A stretch of 64,000 nt of DNA from assembly GCA_012845835.1 (NCBI GenBank), contig JABAKD010000010.1:12862473-12926472 (forward strand), written 5' to 3'. The position numbers and the translations under genes are program-made. A model generated the notes under the pieces. The model saw only the letters and a list, made by a program, of their open reading frames with translations. It was not told the origin of the DNA and did not search any database. Shown piece after piece: positions 44,830 through 56,495 of this stretch. Each line of letters opens with the position of its first letter. The stretch's first letter is position 1. The DNA is from Undaria pinnatifida. Lineage: Eukaryota; Sar; Phaeophyceae; Laminariales; Alariaceae.

Positions 44830-45175
44830 CATGTTTACTGCAAATAGTCTGCTGTGCTGGCTTCCATATTTTTTCGGCTGCGTGCTCAATGCGGTTAACG
44901 TTGTTTGTTGTGTGTGGTCTTCGCACTGATAAACTGATATTTCCAGCCATCTGTATCCAGCACAACCAACGTCGGTGCTGATGCCTCATAGAGAGACGGG
45001 ATCTGTGGTCACAAACTACGAGACAGAGTTGCGCAAAGCGCAAAGGTGGTTTGTCTCGTAGTTTGTGACCCCAGATCTCGTCTCCATGTGAGGCATCAGC
45101 ACGGACACTGGCTGTGCTGGGTGCAGATGGGTGGAGAAATATTCGCTTAACGTAAGCGCACACAGAGAGATCCAA
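44830..45175. repeat. Family D inverted pair, centre about 45045
   Basis: 44935-45045 (CATCTGTATCCAGCACAACC ... ACAAACTACGAGACAGA) and 45045-45150 (TCTCGTAGTTTGTGACC ... GACACTGGCTGTGCTGGGTG) are head-to-head copies of the same repeat with a spacer of about 20 bp. It could form a stem of about 100 bp. Confidence 0.75.
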
Positions 45176-45224
45176 ATTCTGTCGTGACGGACTGCTGTTT
45201 GTGTTTCTTCAGGGTAGACCGATC

Positions 45225-45605
45225 TTTCCACCCATGTGCTCATTCCGGTTGGCGCTGCATGGCCAAATTGCCTTGGTGTTTTTGCAGTGTGCATCTCTGT
45301 CTCGTAGTTTGTGACCACAGAGCTCGTCTCACTACCCTGTACGAGGCACCAGCATGGGCACTAGTTGTGCTGGATGTAGATGGATGGAAGTGTCAGGTTA
45401 ATGTGGAGAGCACTCACGCCCATCTACATCCAACGAAACCAGTAACGAAACCAGTGTCCGTGCCGATCTTTCATAGAGAGATGAGCTCCGTGGCCACAAG
45501 CTACGAGCCAGAGATGCGCCATGCAATGCCAACCGCAATGAGCACGAGGGGGGGAAAAACACATGCAAGCCAGCACACCAGACTAATTGCAGAAAAAAAC
45601 TGTAA
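45225..45605. repeat. Family D inverted pair, centre about 45415
   Basis: 45225-45413 (plus) and 45417-45605 (minus) meet tail to tail at CACTCACGCCCATCTACATC. The outer ends carry GTGCTCATTCCGGTTGGC and its inverse GCCAACCGCAATGAGCAC. Confidence 0.75.
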
Positions 45606-46460
45606 AACGGAGATTCCAAAAATACAAATTCGCAAGTGAACAGTAGTGAAGGAAAGCAAGTGAGACTTCAGGTCAGTGCCGGGTACGAATAACTCATAAA
45701 ATATCAAGCCAAAGAAGAAACTATACTTGAAGTAGCGGTATAATATATATTATACACCATGTATTAACAATAGAAGAAAAGAAAAGAAAAAACACGGGAA
45801 AATATACAGGAGGACTCTTGGAAAGCGGCATAAACAGACCAACAAAAACGCCGGAAGACTCAGTGAGACAAGACCCACACGAAACAAATGAACCCTCTCT
45901 CGCGTGGGTGTCCTCTCTCTCATGTGCGACGGAGTTGCATCACTATCAACGCGAAGAAGGAAGGAAACAAGAGTCAGGTAGAGAAAACGAAAGAAGGCAG
46001 GAAAGAGAGAAACAAAGCCAAGCAAAAAAAACACTCGTACTCGTACCACAGAGGGGGATCACGGGGAACACAATTTTCCAGCGCTCTGTTACCTAGATGA
46101 GCCTGCAGGCTAGGGACACGGTCTGCCATCTCTTTCCTATCCTCCACAGCGGCCTCCGATTTCAAATCTTCCGCGGTTGCCCCCCCCCGAGGAAAATGAA
46201 GAAAAAAAAAAAAAACAAGCCGAACAACAGCAAAAAAAACTCTCTCCACATCGAATTCGAGCTCGGGGGCAGCAAATAGATAGCACAGGTTCCATATGTT
46301 GGTCAAATTGGTGCCTTGCTACACGATCTGCCGGTTGTTTTCTGCTTTTATTGACAGCGGTATCGGTACGGCTGCCACCCCCCCCCCCCCACCGCCTCCC
46401 ACCCCGCCTCCCTTCTCCTTCTCGCCCTTCTTCTCGGCGTCCATTTTTGCATGGCGCAAT
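45606..46460. other. Family E-like fragment, then unassigned A-rich sequence
   Basis: 45640-45715 has GTGCCGGGTACGAA and AATATCAAGCCAAAG, like the end of family E. The remainder shows no gene. Confidence 0.35.
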
Positions 46461-46462
46461 CA

Positions 46463-47425
46463 ACTCTTTTCCACCTCGGCCCTGTGCCACCTCGCCATGA
46501 AACCACCCGCCGCTTTGACGACCCCCGGTACCACGTGCTAAGGGTACACTTCCGTCGAAGGGGACTACGCCGAACAATAAACGGGACGTTTCCGTCCATC
46601 CCTATTGGGCTGCTCTAACACCAGGATGTCCTGTATAAGGCATCGGGCCTATGTCTTCCCTGGCCGACCCGGTCCCGGGTTCTCCCCACCGGACTTCATC
46701 CCGGACACAACCGGCCGGGTTAATCGCTCACGTTTTGCCCGGCGTGCGGCCCCCGCAAAAAAGAGACGCCGTTTGCGGGCAGTCGTCTCAACCCTCTGGC
46801 AGTGTGCCTTCTTGAGGGCCTTGGCATACGACATGCTGTGGTCGGTGCGTTGTCGGCGATGGAAGCCAATGATCCGAAGGAGGAGCTTGCTGTGCGTGCT
46901 GTGGAGCACGGCGAAGTGCTCCACGCCGAGAGTCCACGTCACACACCCATGAAGCATCGTCTCCCTCACCGAGGACTTCAGCATGCGCACCTTCAGCGTG
47001 AACGAATCTGTGTCCATATCATACAGCTCCAGCTTGAATGGATCGAAGCATGCCCACGCAAGTCGGACCCGTCATTTGATCTGTGGCATAATGTCGGCGG
47101 TCTCGTTGGTAAGGCCACCCAGGCACTAAAACTGCGCTGTCTGTTTGTCCCTTTGGGCTGCTGCTTCGATGACGAGCGGCGGGGTAAGGGCTGTCTGGTT
47201 TGCTGTCCGCAGCAGCATGGTTTCCGTCTTCTCTGACACCGTGAGACCTGCTGCTTCGAAGACGCTCACAATGACCGTCATCATCTTCCCAAGGCCTTCC
47301 GCTGACTTGGAGGCAATGCCTGCATGGTCGGCGTAGAGCAAACCCCAGACTGCGCTTTGTACACGATCTAATAGCTCAGCGTTTTCCCCCACCCCTTCGT
47401 CATCCAGATGTTTCAAATCCCTTAC
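46463..47425 (-). pseudogene. LINE (non-LTR) reverse transcriptase remnant, C-terminal half
   Basis: The minus strand from 47425 reads VRDLKHLDDEGVGENAELL, then AVWGLLYADHAGI (RT motif C with the second catalytic Asp changed to His), then KMMTVIVSVFEAAGLTVS. After a frameshift it reads CLGGLTNETADIMPQIK (in-frame stop) and RVRLAWACFD. From 47017 it continues TLKVRMLKSSVRETMLHGC and ARKRRLFFAGAARR with GGENPGPGRPGK. The last part is again frame-shifted, ending FMARWHRAEVEKS and a stop near 46463. This order matches LINE RT thumb and C-terminal regions. Several stops and frameshifts plus YADH mean it is dead. A G/C-rich tract follows its 3' end. Confidence 0.9.
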
Positions 47426-47547
47426 AGTAGAATGCCTGGGTCCTCACTGAGTAGCTGCGCTGCAACCTGTCAGATAACCCGGACAGGGCGATCACTGATA
47501 CTGTATTTGTATTGTGGTTTTTGGTTGGATTGCTTTTGTTTCATTGC

Positions 47548-47935
47548 TTGCCCGCGGGTCGTCACTCTGAATGCACTCCAGACAGCAGGCGCGTTCGTCT
47601 GTGCTCACGATTACCGTGCGCTTCGTACGGCGGTGCAGGCAGCCCAACCGCTGTAGTTTGTAGCCGCGAGTTGGTTAGTTGTGGGAACGGGGGAACTCTA
47701 TGCCGCAGTTGAGTGGATACCCGCGGCCATGTGAGTGCAGTTTGCGCATTGGACCATTTCACTTGTGCGCCTCCTTCGTATCGTGCGTTTTAGGCGGGAA
47801 AGCGTAGTATTTCCCGTACAAATTTTGATTTCATTTGGTTTTTCGGATCCAGCACCTTCGTGTGACCACGGACTCTAGATTTTTGACAAGAGTTTATGTG
47901 AGACAACAACAACGATAACAACAACAAAATATGTG
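47548..47935 (+). mobile_element. Retroposon family Q with AAC tail, copy 1
   Basis: GCCCGCGGGTCGTCACTCTG start, AGCCGCGAGTTGGTTAGTTG, TGTGAGTGCAGTTTGCGCAT, TTTTGATTTCATTTGG, GACCACGGACTCTAGATTTT, then AACAACAACGATAACAAC. The same element is inverted at 57604-58236. The last 70 bp resemble the 3' end of family P, suggesting a shared 3' tail used by the same LINE. Confidence 0.75.
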
Positions 47936-48021
47936 TACCAAACATGCGCATCAGCAGTGTTTACTCCATGATTCACCACACATGAATTTCCTCTACACAA
48001 CGCACGTTTAACACTCGCCTA

Positions 48022-48240
48022 CTTCATCGTAGACTGACTCCCGATTTCACTTTTATATGTTTCTGGTGGAGGCATGAATTGCGTTAGCTGTGATATATGC
48101 GTGTACCACCTTGGGTTGTTTGTGTTTTTTTCCCTGGAGTATTCCTCAGCTCCAGAGTGACTGGAGCCTGTCCTGTGACCACGGACTTGATTATGCGAGT
48201 TAATGTGAGAACAACCACATCAACAACTTCTTTCACTAGA
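48022..48240 (+). mobile_element. Family P SINE, copy 3 (best full-length example)
   Basis: GACTGACTCCCGATTTCAC, TTTCTGGTGGAGGCATGAAT, TTCCCTGGAGTATTCCTCAG, CTCCAGAGTGACTGGAGCCT, GTGACCACGGACTTGATTAT, GCGAGTTAATGTGAGAAC, short AAC-type tail. Confidence 0.75.
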
Positions 48241-48496
48241 CAAGTGGATACGTATTACCAGGTAAGGAGTTTCCGCCTCTGTAGCAAGGCTTTTCTATGT
48301 GTGATGTATGTACTGTATATGCCTTCCCGGGGGTGCTACGTACTACTGCTGTACAACACGAACATGTTTTTTTTGTATTACCGGCTGGTTCATTGCGCCT
48401 GCTGTACATATCATTTTCTGCGCTCACCCTACAAGCGGCTGCCTACAAGCCAGTACACCTGTGTACGTACTGTCTTGCGTATCATATATAGATCGG

Positions 48497-48583
48497 AGTA
48501 TCACACACAGCTTGCAAAGATGAGTTTCGACGAAATCTTCGATCTCACAGCTGGAGTGTATTTTCATTTTTTATAATATAGGA
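48497..48583 (+). mobile_element. Mini-element (subfamily I)
   Basis: ATCGGAGTATCACACACAGC start, core reading MSFDEIFDLTAGVYF, end TTCATTTTTTATAATA; same as the right-arm terminus at 21293. Confidence 0.85.
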
Positions 48584-48617
48584 CGCAAGACCCGTGCACA
48601 ACCTTAAAAGTAGTTTT

Positions 48618-48770
48618 AAGGGGAGTCGCCGACCTATCCATGTCCTTAATGAGGACAAACCCAGTAATGCGCGCGATCGGAGTATCACACACAGCTTGCG
48701 AAGATGAGCTTCGACGAAATCTTCGATCTCTCACACACAGCTGGAGTGTATTATCATTTTTTTAATATAC
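48618..48770 (+). mobile_element. Extended mini-element (subfamily I)
   Basis: AAGGGGAGTCGCCGACC start. The core has a small internal duplication (CTCTCACACACAGCTGG), so the frame becomes MSFDEIFDLSHTAGVYY. It stays open because the insertion is 6 bp. Confidence 0.85.
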
Positions 48771-49049
48771 GCCAGGTTATTTGTATATACTTCCTGGTAC
48801 ATACCTGGTACGTCGCGAGTATTTTGCGCCTCCGTAGGAAGGTAGCTGTATCATGTACGAGTTTACGTCCTATTTTACGACATGTCATATTGCATGTGTG
48901 ATATATCGTATGCCCCCCGGGGTATGATACCATATATAGGTTGTTTTTGCATCAGCAACAGACACGAGAGCTACGAATAATAGCTGCTGAACTTGCTTTC
49001 CTTTTCGTGTGAGTTTGTCCTTATTTTGCGGTACAGCCGATTAGTAAAG

Positions 49050-49315
49050 TATTAAAATATAAATACACTCCAGCTGTGAGATCGAAGATTTCGTCGAAAC
49101 TCATCTTGGCAAGCTGTGTGTGATACTCCGATCGCGCGTATTACTGGGTTTGTGTCCTCATTCAGGACATAGGTCGGCGACTCCCCTTGGAACTACAGTG
49201 TAGCTTGTATCAGGGTCAACAGGGTCAATCTGTGCGCCGAAACTAAAAACCCCGTTTTTGAGGGGGACAAAATCTGACAGCTGTGGAAGGAAATGCGTCA
49301 GTTTATCAAGTAGAT
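49050..49315 (-). mobile_element. Extended mini-element plus start of K
   Basis: Mini-element at 49050-49195, then ATCAGGGTCAACAGGGTCAA and GAGGGGGACAAAATCTGACA; truncated shortly after TCAAGTAGATCC. Confidence 0.8.
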
Positions 49316-49796
49316 CCTGTAGTGTATACAAGATCTGTACCTCGAAGTATCAGGCTATAGGGGTCAGTGTAAGGTGTATATGATAAGTCGTTCGTTCGTT
49401 CAAGTTGGAGATGGAACATGCAACACGACCTCGCCGTCGTGCGAGACGGAAACACATGAAAAACTTTCCGCGATTACATTTTGCCGTGCTCAAGAGAGTA
49501 GCATATACCTGGTATATCAAGGGAGCACACAAAACAAACAAAATGCTACCCACACTTTTTTCTCAAGGAGTCAGACAGGGGGGTTACTAAAACCAAGTAA
49601 AAATAGTTGGGATAGAAGAACGTCGTTTTTCTCGATTCGCACAAAAGTCACAATGCTCCGATTTTGGCTTCATTCTGGCCTTTATAGGAGCGTGGCTCCG
49701 TTTTCTCTTTTTTGTGTTTTCCCCTGTATTTTAATTATTACTTTTCTTCATGGCTTTTTCTCCCCAGCTCAACTCATGTAGAGTAAGACGTTTTGC

Positions 49797-50074
49797 TCCC
49801 AGCGAGCTTCTGGACAAGCCGTGGTCACAGGTGTCTTCGCTTCTCTCCCCCTGTGGTTGCCTTCGTTTTTATCACGCATAGGGTGCAGCATTCCAACCTT
49901 TTGGCATTTTTGTGTTCGCCGTTTCTTTTGCATCGAATTTCGCCAATTCACGCTCTCGCGCTTTCGGCGTGTCAATTTGTAAAAAAATAGTCCGTTGTGA
50001 GATTCGAACCTACACCCGAGACCTCAATAGTAGTTTACGCGTATTACTATTGGACCACCGGGGACGCCGGCTAG
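49797..50074 (-). mobile_element. tRNA-headed SINE copy 3 (variant head)
   Basis: Minus strand: CGTCCCCGGTGGTCCAATAG (A-box-like), GTGTAGGTTCGAATCTCACA (clear B-box). The body has GCGCGAGAGCGTGAATTGGC, the core is GATAAAAACGAAGGCAACC, and it ends GACCACGGCTTGTCCAGAAG. The head differs from copies 1, 4 and 5 but the core is the same. Confidence 0.75.
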
Positions 50075-50099
50075 ACTATTGCTCGCTATAGATCACGTG

Positions 50100-51380
50100 T
50101 GAATAATGCCGTAGATCATGTGTGAATTGTACCTGGTATACACCAGTGTTTCGCCAGATATCCGAGTGATATCTGGTCTTTTTTTCCAGATTTTTGCCAC
50201 CAAGTCAGATTTCACGTGGTGCCATACCATACCCGGTGCTGCACCTGGCACGTTTAACGTAATTGTTGATATCAAGATAAGCCCTTTCCCTTTTTTTATC
50301 ACTTTTTTTCCACTTTCCGGAACGTCCGATTCCACGGCGAGCCTAGAGCCTAGACCCCAGAGATGTTGCGTGGTGCTTGGTTGGCATGCCCGGCGACCGG
50401 CGGGGGCTTAACCGCATGGCATGGTCTGGCGTATGACGACGAGTTGATGTGAGAACGTTAGAACACGCCAACGGCAACTACCGTAGACCTAGCCTGTCCC
50501 TATCAAATAACGAGCTGATCATGATGGAGAGTGTCTTCAAAGACCGATCCAACTGCCTGTGTCATGTACAGCAGCCGGAGAACAGTGCTCACGACTGTGA
50601 GTTTTCTCACTTGGCAGCCAACTATTAATATTAGTAAATAGTTGAGTGACTGCAGTCAAGTTTAATGAACGTGTTGACGAAAACCTATTGATAGCCTAGC
50701 CACAAACGCTGACAAGTATAATAACATCTAGATATCGCAGATCATACAGGTCCCTCTCGGCAAACATGTGCAGATCATGCACATCACACAGATCTCACCC
50801 AGGGACCATGTGTGAATGATCTAGATCTTACAGATCCCACCCGGCAAAACATGTACCGTAGGATATATATCGCACAGAACCAATCCGCCCAGGCCAATGG
50901 GTGTCGAAGATGTACTGTTAGATCATACAGATCCCCGAGTTGACGCCGGTTCTTACCCGCAGAACGGATGGTTTGACACGGGCTGCGTTTTTTTCGTGTT
51001 TGGACGGGGCCCTCACTGCTGGAGCTGGTTAGCTTGGGAGGCGTGCCACGATAGAGGTCCACCGTTTTTTTTGTGAGGTTCTTCCTCAATTTGGGAGCTT
51101 AAGACCTCTCCCCAAGAAACTGATTTGGAGGAAAATAAAACTGCTACCGGATGAAAAAATCCCATGGCCTAGGTACACAACGAGAATCACGAGCACGCCT
51201 TTACAAGTGGAAACCCTTTTTGGGTTCAATTACTTGAATTTAGTGTAGTGAGGGATTTGGGGACTCTAAAAGGGTGTAGGAGCCCCGCCATTCGGAAACC
51301 ATTTCAGACAGAAAAGTGCCACCTCTATTGGAGCAAAGCGTGTTGGGTCGCTTCGCACGCCTGAATGTCGATCGGCCATC
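50100..51380. other. Unassigned stretch
   Basis: No gene seen. A TGATGTGAGAACGTTAGAAC remnant of family P lies near 50450. Repeated ATCATACAGATC / CACAGATC phrases occur at 50735-50940. Confidence 0.35.
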
Positions 51381-51384
51381 AGGT

Positions 51385-51560
51385 CGTACCAGGGTTAACA
51401 AGGTGATGTTAATCAATATATGTGCACGGAAACTATACAAACCCGTTTTTGAGGGGGACAACATCATCTGACGGCTGTGGAATGCATCACTTCGTCGTGT
51501 ATATCCTGCAAGTCGTATAACCGGTGGGGGGAGAACTGGGTTTTTAAGCGGGGGAGGGGG
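51385..51560 (-). mobile_element. Element K fragment
   Basis: AGGGTTAACAAGGTGATGTT, GCACGGAAACTATACAAACC, GAGGGGGACAACATCATCTG and GCAAGTCGTATAACCGG match 29130-29290. The mini-element end is missing. Confidence 0.7.
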
Positions 51561-51574
51561 AAGGGGAGGGGGCG

Positions 51575-52124
51575 TACTCATTTGGTGCTTGCCTTAGTCA
51601 TTCGACCATTGACCACGCATCCCTTTCGAGAAGGAGCACCGTTCCTACTCCTAGTAGAGACACCTCCAACATTTGGGCGCTCGTTACGCTTCTTCCATAT
51701 ACTACATATTAATAGAAACTGTTGACTTATCCTATCCCCGTCCTGTTTCGCCGTCTGCGGCCACCATCTATGTCCTAGGATAGCGATCGTTTTCTCGCTA
51801 CTCTCTAGTCTACCAAACTCTTCCATGTCACATACATGCGTCTAATTTCCTCATCTCCTCTAACGCGTCCCGTTCCTCCTTGTATATTTCACATTCTCCT
51901 ACGATGTGAGTCCTCTCTATTGTTGTGCCACACCGGCACATACGTGTAGCCACGTCCTCCTCCTCCCGACAACTGGTATAACTCTTTCTTTTTTCTGGTA
52001 GGTCCAGGTCCCCTACACGGGGGGGGGAGGGGGAGGGGGGGGGGTTCCAACAAGGTCGCATAAATGTATATCTTCGTGTAGCCCGATGAACGATTTCTCG
52101 GTGCAATTGGTGTACGAAAATCAT
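51575..52124 (-). pseudogene. LINE ORF2 C-terminus (type 1 tail)
   Basis: Minus strand: CRCGTTIERTHIVGEC is a CCHC-like finger typical of LINE C-termini, followed by YKEERDALEEMRKLD. A frameshift at about 51830 follows, then MEEFGRLESSEKTIAIL, RWWPQTAKQDGDRISQQF and NGAPSRKGCVVNGRMTKAS. It ends in GAGTACGCCCCC. A G-rich tract at 52018-52044 interrupts the upstream part. The same tail occurs alone at 11090-11196. Confidence 0.85.
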
Positions 52125-52459
52125 GCCAAAAAGAACGGAATTCCGACCACGTTGGTTTGGTTAGAGAATCCCTTCTTTTGAGAAACCGTTTCACCCAAGA
52201 AGGGCTTGCTACTTGCTACTTCTATCGTAGCGGAAAGCTGTATGTATAGCGACAGAACGAAGCAAGCGCGTTTTTTCCATGGTGCGAGCATGCAGCAGAC
52301 GGCGGCAGTGCAAGCTATGCATTCGTGTGTCGTAGGAGGGACCTGCGGTTGGAGTTCGACAGTGAAATCGTCGTCAGTTGATCTAGCAGCCCGGGTTGGT
52401 TCGTGTGAAGGAGGCTGCAATCTTCAATTTGGTCGTTGATACTTTTTCCGCTGAAGCCC

Positions 52460-52675
52460 CACAAGGTATCTCTACCTAACGACATCAGTATACCCAGTGT
52501 CCGCGCTGAGTCTTGATCCAAGAGATATACCAGGCACACGTTATGTGGTCACAGGCTGCTGTGAGACCGGGAAAACCCAAAACAACCGCAATTAGCTAAG
52601 GTAACAGCAAGTTAAATGCTAGCGTACTGGGTACGAGAACACGAAAAAACAAGCCAGACCACAAAAATAAGAAAA
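52460..52675 (+). repeat. Dispersed repeat family E, copy 3
   Basis: TATCTCTACCTAACGACATC, TACTGGGTACGAGAACACG, AAAACAAGCCAGACCACA, A-rich end. Confidence 0.7.
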
Positions 52676-53085
52676 ACAAAGCATGACACGTCTGTGGCGA
52701 AAGCAAAACGTGTGCGCCCTCAAGGGGAGGGAGGGGTGTATGTGCGTTACCCGAAATTTGTGGCAAAAGTTACCGTTAATCACAAGAAATGTCGAAAAAT
52801 CTCACGTAGATTCTGCTTTTTTGTTACCGTTGTTACGGCAAAAAATTGCCTTGGTCCTATGATGATGCGGTCTGCGGGTTCCGCCCAGGGGGGGAGTGCG
52901 ATTTGAGAGGTTTTCGAATGTGTGAGGAGGTGTTTCCGTTCAGGAGACATTGAGCCATATTGTGTTACCGCAGGAAGTGTTGTTACCCGCCAGCTATTTA
53001 CCGCCTAGCCGCAGTAATTCCAGTTACCTTTGTGTTACAGCTGTCTAATTAATATTTCACGTATCATACACCCCTGTGCAAGCAA

Positions 53086-53212
53086 AGATGTTGGTTGACG
53101 GCACTCGTGACTTTAGACGGAAAGCCGTCGAGGATCGCTCTATACTAAAGCCAGTATATTTAGCTTTACAGAGGCCTTGACGGGTCAAAACTAGACTGTC
53201 AACCGACATATT
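53086..53212. mobile_element. MITE-like family L, copy 1
   Basis: Outer ends TTGGTTGACGGCACTC and AGACTGTCAACCGA are partly inverted (TTGAC), with internal AAAGCCGTCGAGGATC. A second copy lies at 54408-54535. Confidence 0.6.
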
Positions 53213-53377
53213 TGTGCTCAAGGGTACATGCATGATATGATCTGTGGCAACCCGTACATTGCCTCGAGCAGATGGTGCGCTCAGCAGAACTTTGACGACG
53301 TTAGTCTGCCAGCGCACCCGCGCTCTACTTAATTATTTGTTTATTTATTTACGAGTATTTAATTCGAACACATGTAC

Positions 53378-53645
53378 TTTCCAGCTTCTGGACAAGACAT
53401 GGTCACAGGTGTCGTTCCTTCTCCCCGCCGGTTCTTGCCTTCAATTTTTATCGCGCATAGGGTCCAGCAATCTCACTGCTCGTCGATTTTCATCGAGTGT
53501 TGCTAACCCACGCTCGCGCTTTCCGCAAGTCAATTTGTGCGCAAGAAAAAGTCCCCACGAATTTATACGAATATCATGCACTCGGGGGGATTCGAACTCA
53601 CGAAACTGACCTATACCAGGCTCGAGGATAACCTGATACGTCACT
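53378..53645 (-). mobile_element. tRNA-derived SINE copy 4
   Basis: CCAGCTTCTGGACAAGACAT through TTCAATTTTTATCGCGCAT, then GGGGGGATTCGAACTCACGA (inverted B-box) and AGGATAACCTGATACG. The 5' few bases of the head are replaced by unrelated sequence. Confidence 0.75.
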
Positions 53646-54407
53646 GCTGTGGATACCTAGTTATACCCTACTATGTGTACTGATGTCGTAGAAAGAACGG
53701 TTTCATGTGACAACACGACCTGCACCTGCATGCGGTTTGTCCTTGCTTCGAATCCCGGCCACATAATCAGAATACATGATCGTGCATATAATACCAAATA
53801 CAGCACCAAATACCTTGTTCAGCAAGCAGTTTTATCCCAGAGTACCAGGTATAATCCCATGCAGCATGTTCGCGCGTCGTGAGTTTTTTTCTTGTGGTTC
53901 GGGTCCCTTTTTTCTCATTTGTGATGTGTCTCCATTGGATGTCATTTGACTCGACGATCGCAGAGGAAATGTTAACGTTGGTTGATGCTGGATTTCCTAT
54001 GACGCAAGAACAGCACACCAAGTAAGGCTGATTCGTCCTTGAGTATGATACCAAATATGCCCGGAGACGGCCAGTCAAGGGGAGACGTCCAGCTTTCAAT
54101 GGTGTCAAACCGATCGTTTCAAACCGAAACCTAGTGATTTGGCGTCAGTCAAGGTGAATTATTGGAAAATTGCCATCGGTCAAGCGGTCAAAGTGCCTGG
54201 ATGCTACGGGCTGTGTGGCAAGAAGGAAGTCGCAGCCCGTGGGCACGTGGTGCGTTTTGATATGATACACAAAATGTAACCCAGGATTTTTTAACTTGTA
54301 CAGCACGAGAAGATATCATAGTTTAATGATACCAGCCAGGTACTATTAATATTAGTAAGTGCTATGTGTACACGCATGCACGACTGGCTCAGGGGTTCAG
54401 AGCAAAG

Positions 54408-54535
54408 ATGCTGGTTGACGGCACTCTTTCCCCTTGACGGACGGACAGCCGTCAAGGAGATCCACGCACTAGAACTAGTATGGTACGTCCAATGCCGCCA
54501 AAAATAGACCGTCAACCGAACTCCACACACCATAC
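54408..54535. mobile_element. MITE-like family L, copy 2
   Basis: AAAGATGCTGGTTGACGGCA, ACAGCCGTCAAGGAGATC, TAGACCGTCAACCGAA; same order as 53086-53212. Confidence 0.6.
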
Positions 54536-54539
54536 CGAT

Positions 54540-55975
54540 GCAAGGGCTCGCGAAAATGTGAGGGGAAACATCTCACATGCTGTTCAATAGGGTGAATGTA
54601 GAGGCGAATACATACGATATCGTACCCGAGGGTATCATGGGAAGAAGGTATAACGGCCTCACGACCTCTCGTTCTATGGGTGTAACATGATGAAACCTGC
54701 GATCTAGCGACCTGCCAGGTATCTCCTTTCACCCCGTTACCCTTTCGTCTAAACAAGTACCAACTCACACACCGTCTTCGTCGACAAACATCCCGCGGGG
54801 GTCGGGATCCGGCATGCTGCTGCTGCGGACCCGCTGTCAGGTATATGCTACATGGCATGCTCCGAAGTACAGTAGTTGCATCGTTTTCATTTAAACGTCT
54901 CTCGGAACTATTGGTGTTATTGGTTGACATGTTGTCTGCGTATTGGCGTCATACGCGTGACGTTTTCTATCATGCGGGGCACCCGACTAAAAGATGCAAA
55001 CCGAGGAAACATCGAAAATCGCCCCCGTTGTCCTGTGTTTTTGTTGGAGACGGTGGGCTTCACCTGTTCACGACTGGAAACCCATTTTTGGAGACATCTT
55101 ACTTGTAATTTGTATAGGGAGTTTTTTGGGGGGGCTCTAAAAACCTTGTTTGCTATGGAGTCAATCGATTCTAATGGGTACGCTACTTGACTCCTTTCAA
55201 TCCTACAGCAGTGCTACGCGCTCTCGCTCCGCTGTGCCCCAGGCGACCGTCTCTGGCAAGTGCGACAGCTCTTCTGTCGCTTCTGTCCGGCCGCTCCGCT
55301 CCGGCTATCGTATGTTTTCGTCTCTCTTGGAACGATCGACGAAGTTCGTCTGTTGTATATATCATAATCCCTTCCACGCCTCCACAAACACCACTTTCTT
55401 ACGCAAAAAAATACTGCATTTTTCGAGAAGTAAAGCCTCCTATCCGGATCTCAGGTTTTCGGAAATGCTAAAAGCTGTCCGCGCGGCCCACCTCTAACTG
55501 GTAGCTCGTAGCCCATACGAGGTACGTGTGTATGAATGCGCGCGTGCTCGTTCTCTTAATCCTGTAGCCCTTGGTCCTGGGGTGTCGAAAACAAGGCTGC
55601 CCCCCCCCGTCACCCCCCCTTCCCGTCCCGGCTGTAACGGTAATATGCTACTGATGTTGAAATCGCAAGATAACACATACCCTGATACGAATATACCTGG
55701 TACGAATTTTCGGAGACGATTTTCTCTAAGGCTAGGCGGTCTCACAAAACGAATATGGAAGCTTTCGGAACAGCGTAATCGAGGTATTTTCTTCTAGTTG
55801 CGTCGCTCGGCCTTTTGCGCCCTGCCCTCTCCGTTGACGAGGCAATCAGGTTGGAATTGCGATCGAGGGGGGGGCGTGTGCTGACTTGCATGTTACCAGG
55901 TATGCGGTACGCTCTAGGCGGCTTTGGTTTGCTGTTGCGCGATGGGGGCGGCGAGTTGACCCTCAGCTGTTATGG
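54540..55975. other. Unassigned stretch
   Basis: Frames of 80-150 codons on both strands without recognisable domains. No repeat family recognised. Confidence 0.35.
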
Positions 55976-55979
55976 GCTA

Positions 55980-55986
55980 CTGGTGG

Positions 55987-56021
<35 letters not shown>

Positions 56022-56023
56022 GC

Positions 56024-56082
<59 letters not shown>

Positions 56083-56142
56083 TTGTTTTTGTTGTTGTTG
56101 TTGGTTGTTGTTGTTGGTTGTTCCCACATTAACTCGCATTGG
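55980..56142 (-). mobile_element. (GTT)n array ending in family P 3' end
   Basis: About 115 bp of GTT units followed by TCCCACATTAACTCGCAT. On the minus strand this is the family P terminus plus an expanded (AAC)n tail. Confidence 0.7.
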
Positions 56143-56435
56143 TACATATGTATGGCGGCTCGATTGATGTCTACGAGTGTGTGTGTGGTTTGTCTCGACG
56201 AGACCTTCTAAAAGGCGCCGTTTTTGTTTTGTGTGTGCTTTGCTTATTTTCGGAGGAAGTCGGCTCTGGAAATCATCGCAGGGGGCACGTTAACCCTTTT
56301 AGCATCGCACTCCCGGCACGGGGAAAAACTTACTTGGAGTTAGAGAAGGACGGTTTAGGAGTTGGGAATGGTTCAACATTAGCTAATTAACTTGCGTGTT
56401 GTTCGTACGGTGCTCGTACAGAAGTATATTATTTG

Positions 56436-56495
56436 ATTAAAAATGCTTATATAAGGACGTCAGCTGTGAGTTCGACGGATTTAGGGTCGATTGTT
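56436..56495 (-). mobile_element. Mini-element fragment (subfamily II)
   Basis: GACGTCAGCTGTGAGTTCGA through TTAGGGTCGA. Confidence 0.6.
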
